Below, one piece after another: positions 18,639-27,283 of a stretch of DNA of 63,801 nucleotides (position 1 is its first letter; each line of letters starts with the position of its first letter). The stretch is from positions 1-63,801 of the forward strand of contig NZ_JACDIS010000018.1 of the NCBI RefSeq assembly GCF_013839525.1, given 5' to 3'. The stretch comes from Chthonobacter rhizosphaerae (lineage in GTDB: Bacteria > Pseudomonadota > Alphaproteobacteria > Rhizobiales > Pleomorphomonadaceae). A program made the translations under genes and the position numbers. Below the pieces are notes generated by a model, which saw only the letters and a program-made list of their open reading frames with translations, made no database searches and had not been told where the DNA came from.

Positions 18639-19012
18639 TGGCTGGCCGGCGACAACCGGCAAGGCCGAAAACTAGGCCCGATTCCAAGAGGGGCCCAGGA
18701 TTGCCGCCGCACGTCAAACATCACCAGAACGGCGATTGCGAAACCGGGCCGATGATTGGTCGGGCAGACACTCAACCTTGCAGCTCGCGCGATACCGCCG
18801 ATCTGGGGCCATGTGGTTGTGCGCCAGCAGTTGCGCTTCAGCCCTCTAGTCTCCTAAAGCTTGCCGATGCAGCCGACGTCCTCGGCGTCTCGATAAGGAC
18901 GATCCGCCGGCTGTACGAAGCCGGTGAGCTCCCCGTCGTACGTGTTGGTCGGCAGATCCGGGTGTCGCCTTCAGATCTCAATCGATTCATCGGTGACCGT
19001 CGACGGCACTGA
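18638..19012 (+). CDS. second excisionase-type HTH protein with extended N-terminus
   Basis: 124 residues. The first 70 are basic, low-complexity and of no recognised family. The C-terminal 55 form an excisionase/MerR-like HTH (LKLADAADVLGVSIRTIRRLY followed by GELPVVRVGRQIRVSPSDL). It is translationally coupled to the preceding HTH gene. Two adjacent HTH genes of this type may form a heteromeric directionality factor, or one may serve the recombinase pair downstream. Confidence 0.72.
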   Translation: MAGRRQPARPKTRPDSKRGPGLPPHVKHHQNGDCETGPMIGRADTQPCSSRDTADLGPCGCAPAVALQPSSLLKLADAADVLGVSIRTIRRLYEAGELPVVRVGRQIRVSPSDLNRFIGDRRRH

Positions 19013-19042
19013 GTAGCTCTGTCCAGTTATGTCCCCCTAAAA

Positions 19043-19056
19043 TCCTGTAAACAGGA
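19043..19056. repeat. 14-bp palindrome upstream of recombinase genes
   Basis: TCCTGT-AA-ACAGGA, two 6-bp arms around a 2-bp spacer, 42 bases before the ATG at 19098. The internal TGTAAACAG recurs in the same orientation at 22155-22163, beyond the second recombinase. It could be a recombinase core site or an operator. Confidence 0.5.
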
Positions 19057-19097
19057 CAGTAGTGAAACAGTATCGCCTTGCGTGAGGGGAAGACAAA

Positions 19098-19430
19098 ATG
19101 GACCTATTTCACGAATCTGCTAATCTGATACCCCGAGTCTACACGAGGGCACCTATGTCCACCTATAATCATCACGAAGAGCACTTCCGTCGTTGTTTTC
19201 CCGACATGTTCAGTGACGATGCAACTGCCAGCGCAAGCTCGGACGAGCCCATTGTCTCCGGACAGAACGCGGAAAAGCTTCGGACTGTTAGCGTTGGGCC
19301 TGCGCTTTCGGAACAGCCAGAGCACGCGGAGCTCTTTCGCCCTGGGGGGGCTGTAACTCTCGCGGACGTCGAAACCCGCGTGCGCGTTGAGCCTCCAACG
19401 ATCCGGCGGCGTGATACACTGTCCGCATAG
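19098..19430 (+). pseudogene. N-terminal part of tyrosine recombinase, ended by an in-frame amber codon
   Basis: 110 codons starting at an ATG with GGGGAAG upstream and ending at TAG 19428-19430. The recombinase ORF at 19593-20990 is in the same frame, and the intervening 162 bases contain no stop. The joined reading would run DTLSA-stop-RVVFSRVKGTDALPATAEAV and then into the recombinase, giving about 630 residues. The segment just after the stop looks like genuine coding sequence with no usual start codon before 19593. This suggests an N-terminal region severed by a nonsense mutation, or a suppressed amber codon. Confidence 0.55.
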
Positions 19431-19592
19431 CGAGTTGTCTTCTCTCGGGTAAAAGGAACCGACGCGCTGCCTGCAACTGCGGAGGCCGTCCGCCGCCTGT
19501 TTGCCGAAAGCGGGCCCACGGCGCTGGGCGTTACCGAGCCACGGTGGCGCAACCTGCGCTCCCTTATAGTCACCACCACAAAGCGCTATGGT

Positions 19593-20990
19593 ATGAGGCG
19601 GCGTATGCTCACGAAGCACTTGCCGTTGTCGCCGGCTTGGGACGATCTTTTCAACCTCCTCCAAAGTGAGGAGCGTCACGCCCTCTCGCGCTTGGCACGC
19701 TATTGCACGGCTATCGGCATTGCCCCCGGTAAAGTCGACAAGGAAACGCTCCTTGGTTTCTACAACGCTTTGGTTGCAGAATCCTTCGTCAAGTGTCCCC
19801 GGAAAATACTGAAGCATACGATCGCGCTGGCCAACATGGCCGGCAAGCGCCTTTCTGGTGAGTGGCCGGTCCCACGACTCTCATCTCCGTTCAAGACTCA
19901 GCCGTTCATGATGCCGTTATCGGCCTTCCCGGCGAGCTTCGGTGAGGACGTGGAGTGTTGGGTAACCTCTGCAACCACTGCGGACCCGCTTAACCTGCGC
20001 GCTCGAATAAAGCCTGCGCGCCCGGCAACGATCAAGAGCGCCGTCTATCACATTCGCCGAGCAGCATCAGCGCTCTTCCGTGAAGGGCATCTCAGGATAG
20101 AGGAGATCACGAGCCTTGCTGTTCTTGTCCAACCTGCGAATTTTGTGAATGCGCTCCGGGCCTTCTTACCAGCCGATTCAAGTTCACCTCCGACCGATGC
20201 GGCGAGGATCGCGCGGACACTGGTCGGAATCGCGAAGAGCCATGTTGCTGTCGAAGAAGCGGTACTTGCTCAACTGAAAGCCGTATCGAGGCGCCTGCAA
20301 CAGCGTCTCCCCCCGGGCATGGGAAAGCGGCACCGAGAGCGTGTCGAGCAGTTCGACGATCCGGAGAATGTGCGCCGGCTTCTGCGCTTCCCGGCTGAGG
20401 AAGCGGCTCGCGCTCTCCAGCAAAAAAACACTGAGCGCCGGGCCCGCGGCATCGAGCGGTCGCTGGCAACGGCCATCCTAGTCGATACGGGTCTCCGCTT
20501 ACACAGTCTGCGGACCCTTAGGACCGATACAAGCTTTCGGCGAGCCAATGGTGTCGTCTTCCTCCACGTTCACCGCGATCAGAGCAAGACAGACCGACCG
20601 CTCGATTACATTCTCCCCACGGCAACCGTCGCCCTCCTTGACGAATATCTGCGCGACCACCGCCAGATCTTGTCAGGCTCGGATGGACCATACCTGTTTC
20701 CGGGAAGAACGGGCGACCCGAAGTCCGAGAGCGCAATGAGGAACTGCATATCTGAGCCGCTTCACCGGCACACCGGGATCAGGCTCAACCCTCACGCCTT
20801 TCGTCATGTTATCGGAAAAATTGTGGTCGAACGCGATCCCAGTGCATATGCCATCGTTTCACGTCACCTCGGCCATACGTCCCTGAACACGACCCTCGGC
20901 TCCTATCTCGGCACAGAGACAAAAGTCGCAAGCCGGCACCTTCACAAGATCATCGATGAAGCCCGGAATGGGCTGCCGACGGAGGTATAG
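19593..20990 (+). CDS. tyrosine-type site-specific recombinase, C-terminal 465 residues
   Basis: 465 residues from the first ATG after the amber codon at 19428. The catalytic residues are complete: Arg in DTGLRLHSLR, Lys in DQSKTDRP, the HAFRH box, LGHTSLNTT and the nucleophile Tyr in GSYLG. Coding potential extends upstream of this ATG, in frame, to the amber codon. The stop lies four bases before the next recombinase start, with GGAGG overlapping the 3' end, so the pair is cotranslated. Paired large and small recombinases of this sort occur in Tn554-like and RIT-like elements; no firm family placement is made. Confidence 0.82.
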   Translation: MRRRMLTKHLPLSPAWDDLFNLLQSEERHALSRLARYCTAIGIAPGKVDKETLLGFYNALVAESFVKCPRKILKHTIALANMAGKRLSGEWPVPRLSSPFKTQPFMMPLSAFPASFGEDVECWVTSATTADPLNLRARIKPARPATIKSAVYHIRRAASALFREGHLRIEEITSLAVLVQPANFVNALRAFLPADSSSPPTDAARIARTLVGIAKSHVAVEEAVLAQLKAVSRRLQQRLPPGMGKRHRERVEQFDDPENVRRLLRFPAEEAARALQQKNTERRARGIERSLATAILVDTGLRLHSLRTLRTDTSFRRANGVVFLHVHRDQSKTDRPLDYILPTATVALLDEYLRDHRQILSGSDGPYLFPGRTGDPKSESAMRNCISEPLHRHTGIRLNPHAFRHVIGKIVVERDPSAYAIVSRHLGHTSLNTTLGSYLGTETKVASRHLHKIIDEARNGLPTEV

Positions 20991-20993
20991 CCT

Positions 20994-22049
20994 GTGCCGC
21001 GGGAATACATCGCTACCCGTCAACTACCATTCAGCGCTTGGCCCGCCGCTGACCGGCGAGCTTGGCAGCACTTGTTTCGCGAGGGAGATCTCCTGACAGA
21101 TGCCGGGTCTGGGTCGCACTGGGCGGCGGCCACTCGACAGACGAACCGGCGCCACTATGGCTGCTTTCTCAAATGGCTTGAACGTAACGGCCGCTTAGAC
21201 GAAACAGCCGACCCGGCGGAGCGCATATCACCAGAATCGTTGGACGCGTACGCGCGAAGCATATTGTCTGAGCTCGCGCCCAAAACCGTTGAAAGCTCGC
21301 TCGTTGGCCTGAAGGTAGTGGCGAAGGCGCTCGCACCTGGCAAGGACTGGCGCTGGTTCGACGCGATCACTGCTCGCGTAAAGCAGTGGGCACGTCCATC
21401 TCGCGATCCAGACGCCTGCTTTGTCTCGATAGAAAACGTTTACGCCGCATGTCTCTCCGAGCTTTATCGGCTCAGGATGCGGGCTCTGACGAGCGTCAGA
21501 GCTCGTCTTAACTACCGCGACACGCTTATGGTAGCGCTATTTACGGTGGCCCCGATCAGAATCCGCAACATGGCCATGATCGATGTTGGCGTTCACTTGA
21601 TCCAGCGGGATCAAGCCTACGAGCTTCGGTTCGCTGCGGACGAGACGAAGAACAGCCGGCCTCTCAGGCTGCACATCACTCCGGAATTAACACCACTCAT
21701 AAGCTACTACATCGAACGCGTTCGGCCGTGCTTCCCCACATGCGGTTCCGCCGTACTTTGGCTCCGTCACGATGGCGGACGACTTGCGACAAATTCTATC
21801 TACCAGCGGGTAATTGCCAGAACACGGCAGCTTGTTGGCCGGCCGATCCACCCGCACCTATTCCGCGCTATTGCGGCGACTGCGATGGCGGGTCACTCGC
21901 CGGATATAGCTCGATTAGCTGCGCCGCTACTTGGGCATGCGCACTTTAGCACTACTGAACGCTATTACATTCGCTCGCGGCAATTTGCTGCCAGCCGAAA
22001 GGTCGCAGATATAATCAATAAGATAAGATCCGGCGAAGAAATCTGCTAG
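20994..22049 (+). CDS. tyrosine-type site-specific recombinase, second of pair
   Basis: 351 residues from a GTG with GGAGG eight bases upstream. An N-terminal SAM-like core-binding domain (RRHYGCFLKWLERNGRL) is followed by the catalytic domain with Arg in APIRIRNMA, Lys in ADETKNSRP, HLFRAIAATAM, LLGHAHFSTTERYY and the terminal Tyr. All key residues are intact, unlike the interrupted partner. It probably forms a complex with the upstream recombinase. Confidence 0.85.
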   Translation: MPREYIATRQLPFSAWPAADRRAWQHLFREGDLLTDAGSGSHWAAATRQTNRRHYGCFLKWLERNGRLDETADPAERISPESLDAYARSILSELAPKTVESSLVGLKVVAKALAPGKDWRWFDAITARVKQWARPSRDPDACFVSIENVYAACLSELYRLRMRALTSVRARLNYRDTLMVALFTVAPIRIRNMAMIDVGVHLIQRDQAYELRFAADETKNSRPLRLHITPELTPLISYYIERVRPCFPTCGSAVLWLRHDGGRLATNSIYQRVIARTRQLVGRPIHPHLFRAIAATAMAGHSPDIARLAAPLLGHAHFSTTERYYIRSRQFAASRKVADIINKIRSGEEIC

Positions 22050-22397
22050 CTTACCAACCTCATAAAACTAGAGTTGGTTTCGATATGCTATCATTCCGGC
22101 GCCCTGCTTTATTCGCCGACATCATCACCCGCAACTTTGCAACTCCAGACGTCGTGTAAACAGAATACTGAAAGGGCCGACAATAGGGAATCTGTTAAGG
22201 GTAGACAGCATGTCTGCCCGGAAAACCTCCAGGGCTAGCGAAGAAATTCTGGCAGAGCTACTCCGCATAAGTTCGCGCCACGTTATGCGTGCACGATCTG
22301 CAATCAGGATCTCAAGAAGGACAAGTTCGCCGTCTTCGCTGCTCCCACGGGCGACGCGATAAGTGAGTTCGATCGAACTTGGCCGATTGAGACTCCT

Positions 22398-22793
22398 GTG
22401 CCGGCGGGCGACCACGTTCTGATCGACGTACGCCATGAGAATCCGACCGATTACTTGCAGATCGACCTTGAGACCGGAATTATGGTGCCGATTCACCCCC
22501 AAGGGCGACTCCGCCGACGCGCGGAGTATACCATCCGGTTATTCAACCTTTATTCGGACGCACTGAACAAAGCCAGAAAGAGCGCGGTCCGAAGCATTGT
22601 CGCTTATGCTTCGCGCTACATCGCGGCACTCGATGCTGGCGACACAATCGGAGCAAGTTTGATCCTCGCCGAACTTCTGGAGTTTCCTCACCCATCCGTC
22701 GCATTCGAAATCCGACGGAAAAGCGCATCCGTCCGAGTCCTTGCCGACATGGTGGCGAGGTTGCCCGCCGAATTCGGGACGTGGCCGCGATAA
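22398..22793 (+). CDS. hypothetical protein of the island, 5' end probably frameshifted
   Basis: 131 residues if translation starts at the GTG at 22398. The frame stays open upstream to 22239 and encodes a credible segment with a CTIC pair (KFAPRYACTICNQDLKKD) but has no start codon there. A different frame holds ATG 22210 followed by MSARKTSRASEEILAELL. A single-base shift near 22240-22265 would fuse the two into a protein of about 190 residues. No family recognised. It follows the recombinase pair and may be its accessory gene or a decayed cargo gene. Confidence 0.5.
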   Translation: MPAGDHVLIDVRHENPTDYLQIDLETGIMVPIHPQGRLRRRAEYTIRLFNLYSDALNKARKSAVRSIVAYASRYIAALDAGDTIGASLILAELLEFPHPSVAFEIRRKSASVRVLADMVARLPAEFGTWPR

Positions 22794-23120
22794 ACAGGCA
22801 GTCTCAGTGGTCGTCGCGAAATCCGTCGTACCGCAGCGCCCGGCCCGCGCGGCTCAGTCACCGCGAAGCGGCCTGCCCCCTGAAAAGCGGTCCTCCCACC
22901 GGGCCGGCATACCGCAGATGCAGAACACAACCTTGCGAGCGCTGGCGGGCGATACTAGCCGGCTTGCGAATGCGGGAGAGAGCGACAACAGGACGTACTC
23001 CTGTGTCGTTTTTCTTGCATCCGGATCGGCAAGCTACCGATGTTGATTGCCGTCTGCAGCCGTTTATTTGACGGATTTTTGGTGTTTCCGGCTCGCTTAG
23101 GGCTAAGTGCCTGAAAATAT
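22794..23120. other. non-coding junction between island and tRNA-Glu
   Basis: About 330 bases with no credible gene on either strand. Composition returns towards the chromosomal level, so the island's right boundary probably lies in or near this stretch. No copy of the left 14-mer at 16378 and no duplicated tRNA-Glu end was seen. Confidence 0.4.
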
Positions 23121-23196
23121 TGGCGCTCCCTAGGGGACTCGAACCCCTGTTTTCGCCGTGAGAGGGCGACGTCCTAGACCGCTAGACGAAGGGAGC
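23121..23196 (-). tRNA. tRNA-Glu (anticodon CTC)
   Basis: On the minus strand the acceptor stem GCTCCCT pairs with AGGGAGC, with discriminator G and an encoded CCA. The anticodon arm reads CCTCTCA (CTC) and the T arm contains AGGGGTTCGAGTCCCCT. The length is 76 bases. Its 3' end faces the mobile island, the usual polarity for an integration target, but no duplicated 3' fragment was found at the island's other end. Confidence 0.93.
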
Positions 23197-23317
23197 GTCG
23201 GGCACTTGGGTGCCGTGCGGTGGGCGGGATATAGCGGGCCGGGCGGGGCTGCGCAAGAGGCAATTTGTGCGCCGGGTCATCTTGCGGGGCGGGATCGTCC
23301 GCGCCATAACAGAAGCC

Positions 23318-23410
23318 GTTCCGAGGGGTGCTCTTCTTGAGCTGAGATGGTCCGGCAGCGGACCGAACCCTTCGAACCTGATCCGGGTCATGCCGGCGAA
23401 GGGACGGAAC
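23318..23410 (+). ncRNA. TPP riboswitch (THI-box)
   Basis: The conserved TPP aptamer elements are present in order: GTTCC closing arm, GGGGTGCTC, CTGAGATGGTC, then ACCGAACCCTTCGAACCTGATC, GGGTCATGCCGGCGAAGGGA, and the GGAAC closing arm (23406-23410). It precedes a permease and a binding protein of the HMP/thiamine-precursor type. A downstream hairpin covering the ribosome site at 23510-23516 suggests control at translation initiation, as is common in Gram-negative bacteria. Confidence 0.93.
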
Positions 23411-23500
23411 AGCGTGCGGACCGGGCTGAACGTCAGCGCGCGCCGCAAGCCCCCTCTCCTTCCGTCGTCCTGCATGGCCCCTCCCGCGGCTCGATCCGAG

Positions 23501-23516
23501 CCGCCGACAGGCGGAG
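23501..23516 (+). promoter_or_regulatory. hairpin sequestering the ribosome site downstream of the TPP riboswitch
   Basis: CCGCC (23501-23505), loop GACA, GGCGG (23510-23514), directly followed by AG so that the 3' arm contains the GGAG of the ATG at 23523. In the TPP-bound state this stem would hide the ribosome-binding site. Confidence 0.55.
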
Positions 23517-23522
23517 TGTCCG

Positions 23523-24587
23523 ATGGCGGACGGCGACGGGACACGAGACGGCGGGCGCCGAGCGGCCGAGGCGGCGATAGGCCAGGCTGCCGAAGGGCGG
23601 CCCGCAACCGAGGCGGCGCCGGGCCCTGCGTTCAACGGGCGGCCGGCGGCCGAGCCACTGTCAGGCCGTGTCCCCGACAGGCACGCGGCGGACGGATCGG
23701 GCCGAGCGGCCGCATGCCATGACGTCCGGGTGGGCGCTCAGCCAAAACGCCCGTTTGCTCGCCACCACCTCATCGCCACGGATCGGTTCGAACCGGGAAC
23801 GACCGGCGGCGGCCGAGGTCGGTCGCGGATCGCCACCATGGCAGGGGCGCTGGCGCGGGCGGGGGTGATGGCCGTCGTGGCGCTCGGCGCTTGGCAGGCG
23901 GCGGTCGTGGTCCTCGACGTGCCAAGCTTCCTGCTGCCGAGCCCGGCGCGCGTGGCCGAGACCGCCCTCGCCCAGCATCGGCGCCTCCTCGCCGAAGCGG
24001 CCGTGACCTTCGGCGAAATCCTGATCGGACTTGCGGCCGGCATCGCTTTCGGCGTGCTCACCGGCCTCGCCGTCGCGTCGTCCGCCGCCGTGTCGCGCCT
24101 GCTCACGCCGCTCCTGGTGGTCAGCCAGGCCCTGCCGGTGTTCGCCCTCGCCCCGCTCCTCGTCCTGTGGTTCGGCTTCGGGCTCGCCTCCAAGATCGTG
24201 ATGGCGACGTTGGTGATCTATTTCCCGGTGGCGTCCGCGCTCGCGGACGGCCTGTCCCGGACGGACCCCGGCCTCCTGGACATCGCCCGGCTGTCCGGCG
24301 CCGGCCGCTGGCGCACCCTGGCGCTCATCCGCTTTCCGGACGCGCTTCCGGCGCTCGTCACCGGGATCCGGGTGGCGGCCGTGTTCGCCCCCATCGGGGC
24401 GGTCATCGGCGAATGGGTGGGCGCGTCCCGGGGGCTCGGGCTGCTGATGATCCAGGCGAACGCCCGCATGCAGACCGACCTTCTGTTCGCCGCCCTCGCG
24501 CTTCTGGCGCTCGCCACCCTGCTGCTCCGCGCGGCGGTGGAGGCCGCCACGGCGCGCCTTATTCCGTGGGTCGAGCCGCCGCGCTGA
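23523..24587 (+). CDS. thiX: ABC transporter permease, HMP/thiamine-precursor uptake (ThiX-like)
   Basis: 354 residues from ATG 23523, which has GGAG six bases upstream inside the riboswitch expression hairpin. The family core starts near residue 106 at MAGALARAGVMAVVALGAW (ATG 23838), giving a 249-residue permease of normal length. The first 105 residues are low-complexity and may be leader translation only. The core has six membrane segments and the permease loop EWVGASRGLGLLMIQAN. It moves hydroxymethylpyrimidine or a related thiamine precursor with the binding protein encoded next. No cognate ATPase is encoded in this locus. Confidence 0.85.
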   Translation: MADGDGTRDGGRRAAEAAIGQAAEGRPATEAAPGPAFNGRPAAEPLSGRVPDRHAADGSGRAAACHDVRVGAQPKRPFARHHLIATDRFEPGTTGGGRGRSRIATMAGALARAGVMAVVALGAWQAAVVVLDVPSFLLPSPARVAETALAQHRRLLAEAAVTFGEILIGLAAGIAFGVLTGLAVASSAAVSRLLTPLLVVSQALPVFALAPLLVLWFGFGLASKIVMATLVIYFPVASALADGLSRTDPGLLDIARLSGAGRWRTLALIRFPDALPALVTGIRVAAVFAPIGAVIGEWVGASRGLGLLMIQANARMQTDLLFAALALLALATLLLRAAVEAATARLIPWVEPPR

Positions 24588-24638
24588 CGGCCCGCACCTG
24601 CCCCGCCCCGTCCTGACAAGAAGAGGATGCCTTTCCCC

Positions 24639-25583
24639 ATGAAACTGCCCATTTTGGCGGCCGCCCTGGTCGCGGCGCTCGCCAACACTCCCCTCCCCGC
24701 GCGCGCGGCCGACAGCCTCACCGTTCTGCTCGACTGGTTCGTCAACCCAGACCACGCGCCCCTGGTGGTGGCGCGCGAGGGCGGCTACTTCGCCCGCCAC
24801 GGTCTCGACGTGACGCTGGTGCCGCCCGCGGACCCGTCCCAGCCGCCGCGGCTGGTCGCGGCCGGCCAGGCGGAGGTGGCCGTGCACTACCAGCCGAGCC
24901 TGCAGCAGGACGCGGCGGCCGGCCTGCCGCTGGTGCGCTTCGGCACGCTCGTGGAAACCCCGCTCAACACGCTCACGGTGCTGAAGGACGGGCCCGTCAC
25001 GTCGCTGGAGGATCTGAGAGGCAAGCGGATCGGCTATTCGGTGTCCGGCTTCGAGGACGCCATGCTGGGCCAGATGCTCAAGTCGGTCGGCCTCGGCCTC
25101 GACGACGTCGATCTCATCAACGTCAACTTCGCCCTCTCGGCGTCGCTCATCGCCGGCCAGGTGGACGCGGTGATCGGAGGCTACCGCAACTTCGAGCTCA
25201 CCCAGTTGCGCCTGGAGGGCAAGGAAGGCGTCGCCTTCTTCCCGGAGGAGCACGGCGTGCCGCCCTACGACGAACTGGTGCTGGTCACCCACGCCGATCT
25301 TGCCGGCGACGGCCGGCTGCCCCGCTTCCTAGCGGCCATCGAGGAGGCGACGCTCTTCCTCACCAATCACCCGGACGAGGCTTGGAGCCTCTTCATCAAG
25401 GCCCACCCGGATCTCGACGACGAACTGAACCGGACCGCCTGGGCGGACACGCTGCCCCGGTTCGCCAAGCGTCCGGCCGCGCTGGACGTGGGGCGCTACG
25501 AACGGTTCGCGGCCTTCATGGTGGAGAGCGGCCTCGTCAAGGCGATGCCGCGTGTGGAGAGCTACGCCCGCACGGTGCGCTGA
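24639..25583 (+). CDS. thiY: ABC transporter substrate-binding protein, NMT1/THI5-like (ThiY-like)
   Basis: 314 residues with a signal peptide (MKLPILAAALVAALANT, cleavage near ARAAD). The mature part opens LTVLLDWFVNPDHAPLVVA, which is the NMT1/THI5 signature of pyrimidine-precursor binding proteins, and continues with GQAEVAVHYQPSL and GKRIGYSVSGFE. The start at 24639 was preferred over ATG 24627 because AAGAGG abuts the latter. It follows the permease by about 50 bases under the TPP riboswitch, so HMP or formylaminopyrimidine is the likely ligand. Confidence 0.9.
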   Translation: MKLPILAAALVAALANTPLPARAADSLTVLLDWFVNPDHAPLVVAREGGYFARHGLDVTLVPPADPSQPPRLVAAGQAEVAVHYQPSLQQDAAAGLPLVRFGTLVETPLNTLTVLKDGPVTSLEDLRGKRIGYSVSGFEDAMLGQMLKSVGLGLDDVDLINVNFALSASLIAGQVDAVIGGYRNFELTQLRLEGKEGVAFFPEEHGVPPYDELVLVTHADLAGDGRLPRFLAAIEEATLFLTNHPDEAWSLFIKAHPDLDDELNRTAWADTLPRFAKRPAALDVGRYERFAAFMVESGLVKAMPRVESYARTVR

Positions 25584-25602
25584 CGCGCAAGCGGCCGGGC
25601 GG

Positions 25603-26169
25603 TCACTCGGCCGCCTGGCGCGTCTCGCCGGTATAGTCGCCCCGCGGCTGAGCCCCGGTGGCGATGATGGCGTCGAGGCCGGCGAGCACGTCCTCCAGGC
25701 GCGGCCGCGCGAACGGCAGGGTCTGAAGGATGCCGGCGAAGAGGGTGTTGTCCGGCCGAACCAGGAAGAGCGCGGGCTCCACGAAGAAGGCCGGCTCCTC
25801 GACGCCGCCATCGCCCACGGCGCGACCCTCGGACACGTAGAGGCCCCAGGCCCGCGCCTGATCGAGGGTCAGTCCCCAGCAGAGGGTGATCTCGTCGATG
25901 CCCCAGGTCTCGGCCGCCCGCTCGGCGCGCTCGCGGCTGTCGGCGGAGACGGCGATCACGCGCACGCCCCGCTCCCGGAAGGCGGCGGCGTGCGCCTCCC
26001 ATTCCTGGAGCTGCACCTTGCACGACGCGCAGTGAAGCCCCCGGTAGAACAGCACCAGGGTGAAATTCTTCGGCTTCTGGTCGCAAAGGCGCCAGCACGG
26101 CCCACCGACCGTTCCAACCCGGAGCGGGGGAACGGGCGCCCGGGGCATGAGGCGCGCGAAATCGGCCAT
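25603..26169 (-). CDS. thioredoxin-fold redoxin (AhpC/TSA-like)
   Basis: 188 residues. After a beta strand comes FYRGLHCASCKVQLQEW, a CxxC at the position of the peroxiredoxin active-site loop, followed by VIAVSADSRERAERAAETWG. There is no signal peptide. Such peroxiredoxin-like proteins reduce peroxides or act as disulfide reductases in the cytoplasm. It is convergent with thiY (19-base gap) and transcribed alone. Confidence 0.82.
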   Translation of the reverse strand: MADFARLMPRAPVPPLRVGTVGGPCWRLCDQKPKNFTLVLFYRGLHCASCKVQLQEWEAHAAAFRERGVRVIAVSADSRERAERAAETWGIDEITLCWGLTLDQARAWGLYVSEGRAVGDGGVEEPAFFVEPALFLVRPDNTLFAGILQTLPFARPRLEDVLAGLDAIIATGAQPRGDYTGETRQAAE

Positions 26170-26371
26170 CGTGTCGAAACTCCCAACGAGAACGTTCGAC
26201 CCTTGAGGTGGACCTTAGTCGATCACGGATTAAGGAGAAACGACTTCACGTTTAGGGGAGATCAAAAGGCCGTGGGCGAACGGCCGGGGCCCTGCACCGG
26301 AGAGGCTCTGGCAGCCGGACGATCCGCCGCCCGGAGCGGGCGGCGGCATCGTGGGACAATCCGGCCGGGGG

Positions 26372-27283
26372 TCAGGCCGGAACGCGCCTGTCGGCGTCCA
26401 GCGCGCGGGACGCCGTCTCCGCCGCCATCTTGCGGACGGAGTCCTGGACCTTCTCGAAGGCGCGGACCTCGATCTGTCGAACCCGCTCCCGGCTGACGCC
26501 GAACTCGGTCGACAGATCCTCCAGGGTCATCGGCTCCTCGGCGAGGCGGCGCGCCTCGAAAATGCGCCGCTCCCGATCGTTGAGCACGCCCATGGCGTTC
26601 TTCAGCATGGTGCGCCGCTGGTCGAGCTCCTCGCTTTCGGCCAGCACGGTCTCCTGGTTGTCGCGGTCGTCCACGAGCCAGTCCTGCCACTCGCCGCCCT
26701 CGCTGTCCGCCCGAAGCGGCGCGTTGAGCGACGTGTCGCCGGACAGGCGCCGGTTCATCGACACGACGTCCTCCTCGGTGACGCCGAGCTTTTCGGCGAT
26801 CGCCGTCACCTGGTCGGGCTTCAGGTCGCCTTCGTCGAGCGCCTGGATCTGGCCCTTCACCTTGCGCAGGTTGAAGAACAGCCGCTTCTGGTTGGCCGTG
26901 GTGCCCATCTTCACGAGCGACCAGGACCGAAGGATGTATTCCTGGATCGACGCCTTGATCCACCACATGGCGTAGGTGGCGAGCCGGAAGCCCTTCTCGG
27001 GATCGTAGCGCTTCACCGCCTGCATCAGGCCGACGTTGCCCTCGGAGATCACCTCCCCGATCGGCAGTCCGTAGCCGCGGTAGCCCATGGCGATCTTCGC
27101 CACGAGACGCAGGTGCGAGGTCACGAGCTTGTGGGCGGCCTCGCGGTCGTCATAGTCGAGATACCGCTTGGCGAGCATGTACTCTTCCTGCGGCTCCAGC
27201 ATGGGGAACCGGCGGATCTCGTCGAGATAGCGGCTGAGGCCGCCTTCCCCGGCCGCAAGGACCGGCAGTGATGTCTGGGCCAT
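26372..27283 (-). CDS. rpoH: RNA polymerase sigma-32 factor
   Basis: 303 residues. Region 2 contains GEVISEGNVGLMQAVKRYDP and LATYAMWWIKASIQEYI. The RpoH-box hallmark QKRLFFNLRKVK follows, separating it from primary sigma factors. Region 4 ends with the HTH FGVSRERVRQIEVRAFEKV. The start at 27283 has AAGGAGG upstream; the longer open frame is not supported. It directs heat-shock gene transcription. Alphaproteobacteria often carry several RpoH paralogues, so this may be one of them. Confidence 0.93.
   Translation of the reverse strand: MAQTSLPVLAAGEGGLSRYLDEIRRFPMLEPQEEYMLAKRYLDYDDREAAHKLVTSHLRLVAKIAMGYRGYGLPIGEVISEGNVGLMQAVKRYDPEKGFRLATYAMWWIKASIQEYILRSWSLVKMGTTANQKRLFFNLRKVKGQIQALDEGDLKPDQVTAIAEKLGVTEEDVVSMNRRLSGDTSLNAPLRADSEGGEWQDWLVDDRDNQETVLAESEELDQRRTMLKNAMGVLNDRERRIFEARRLAEEPMTLEDLSTEFGVSRERVRQIEVRAFEKVQDSVRKMAAETASRALDADRRVPA

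Noticed and set aside
23121-23196. tRNA-Glu as the confirmed attachment site of the island
   Set aside because: Orientation is suitable, but no copy of its 3' end was found near the integrase at 16.4 kb.
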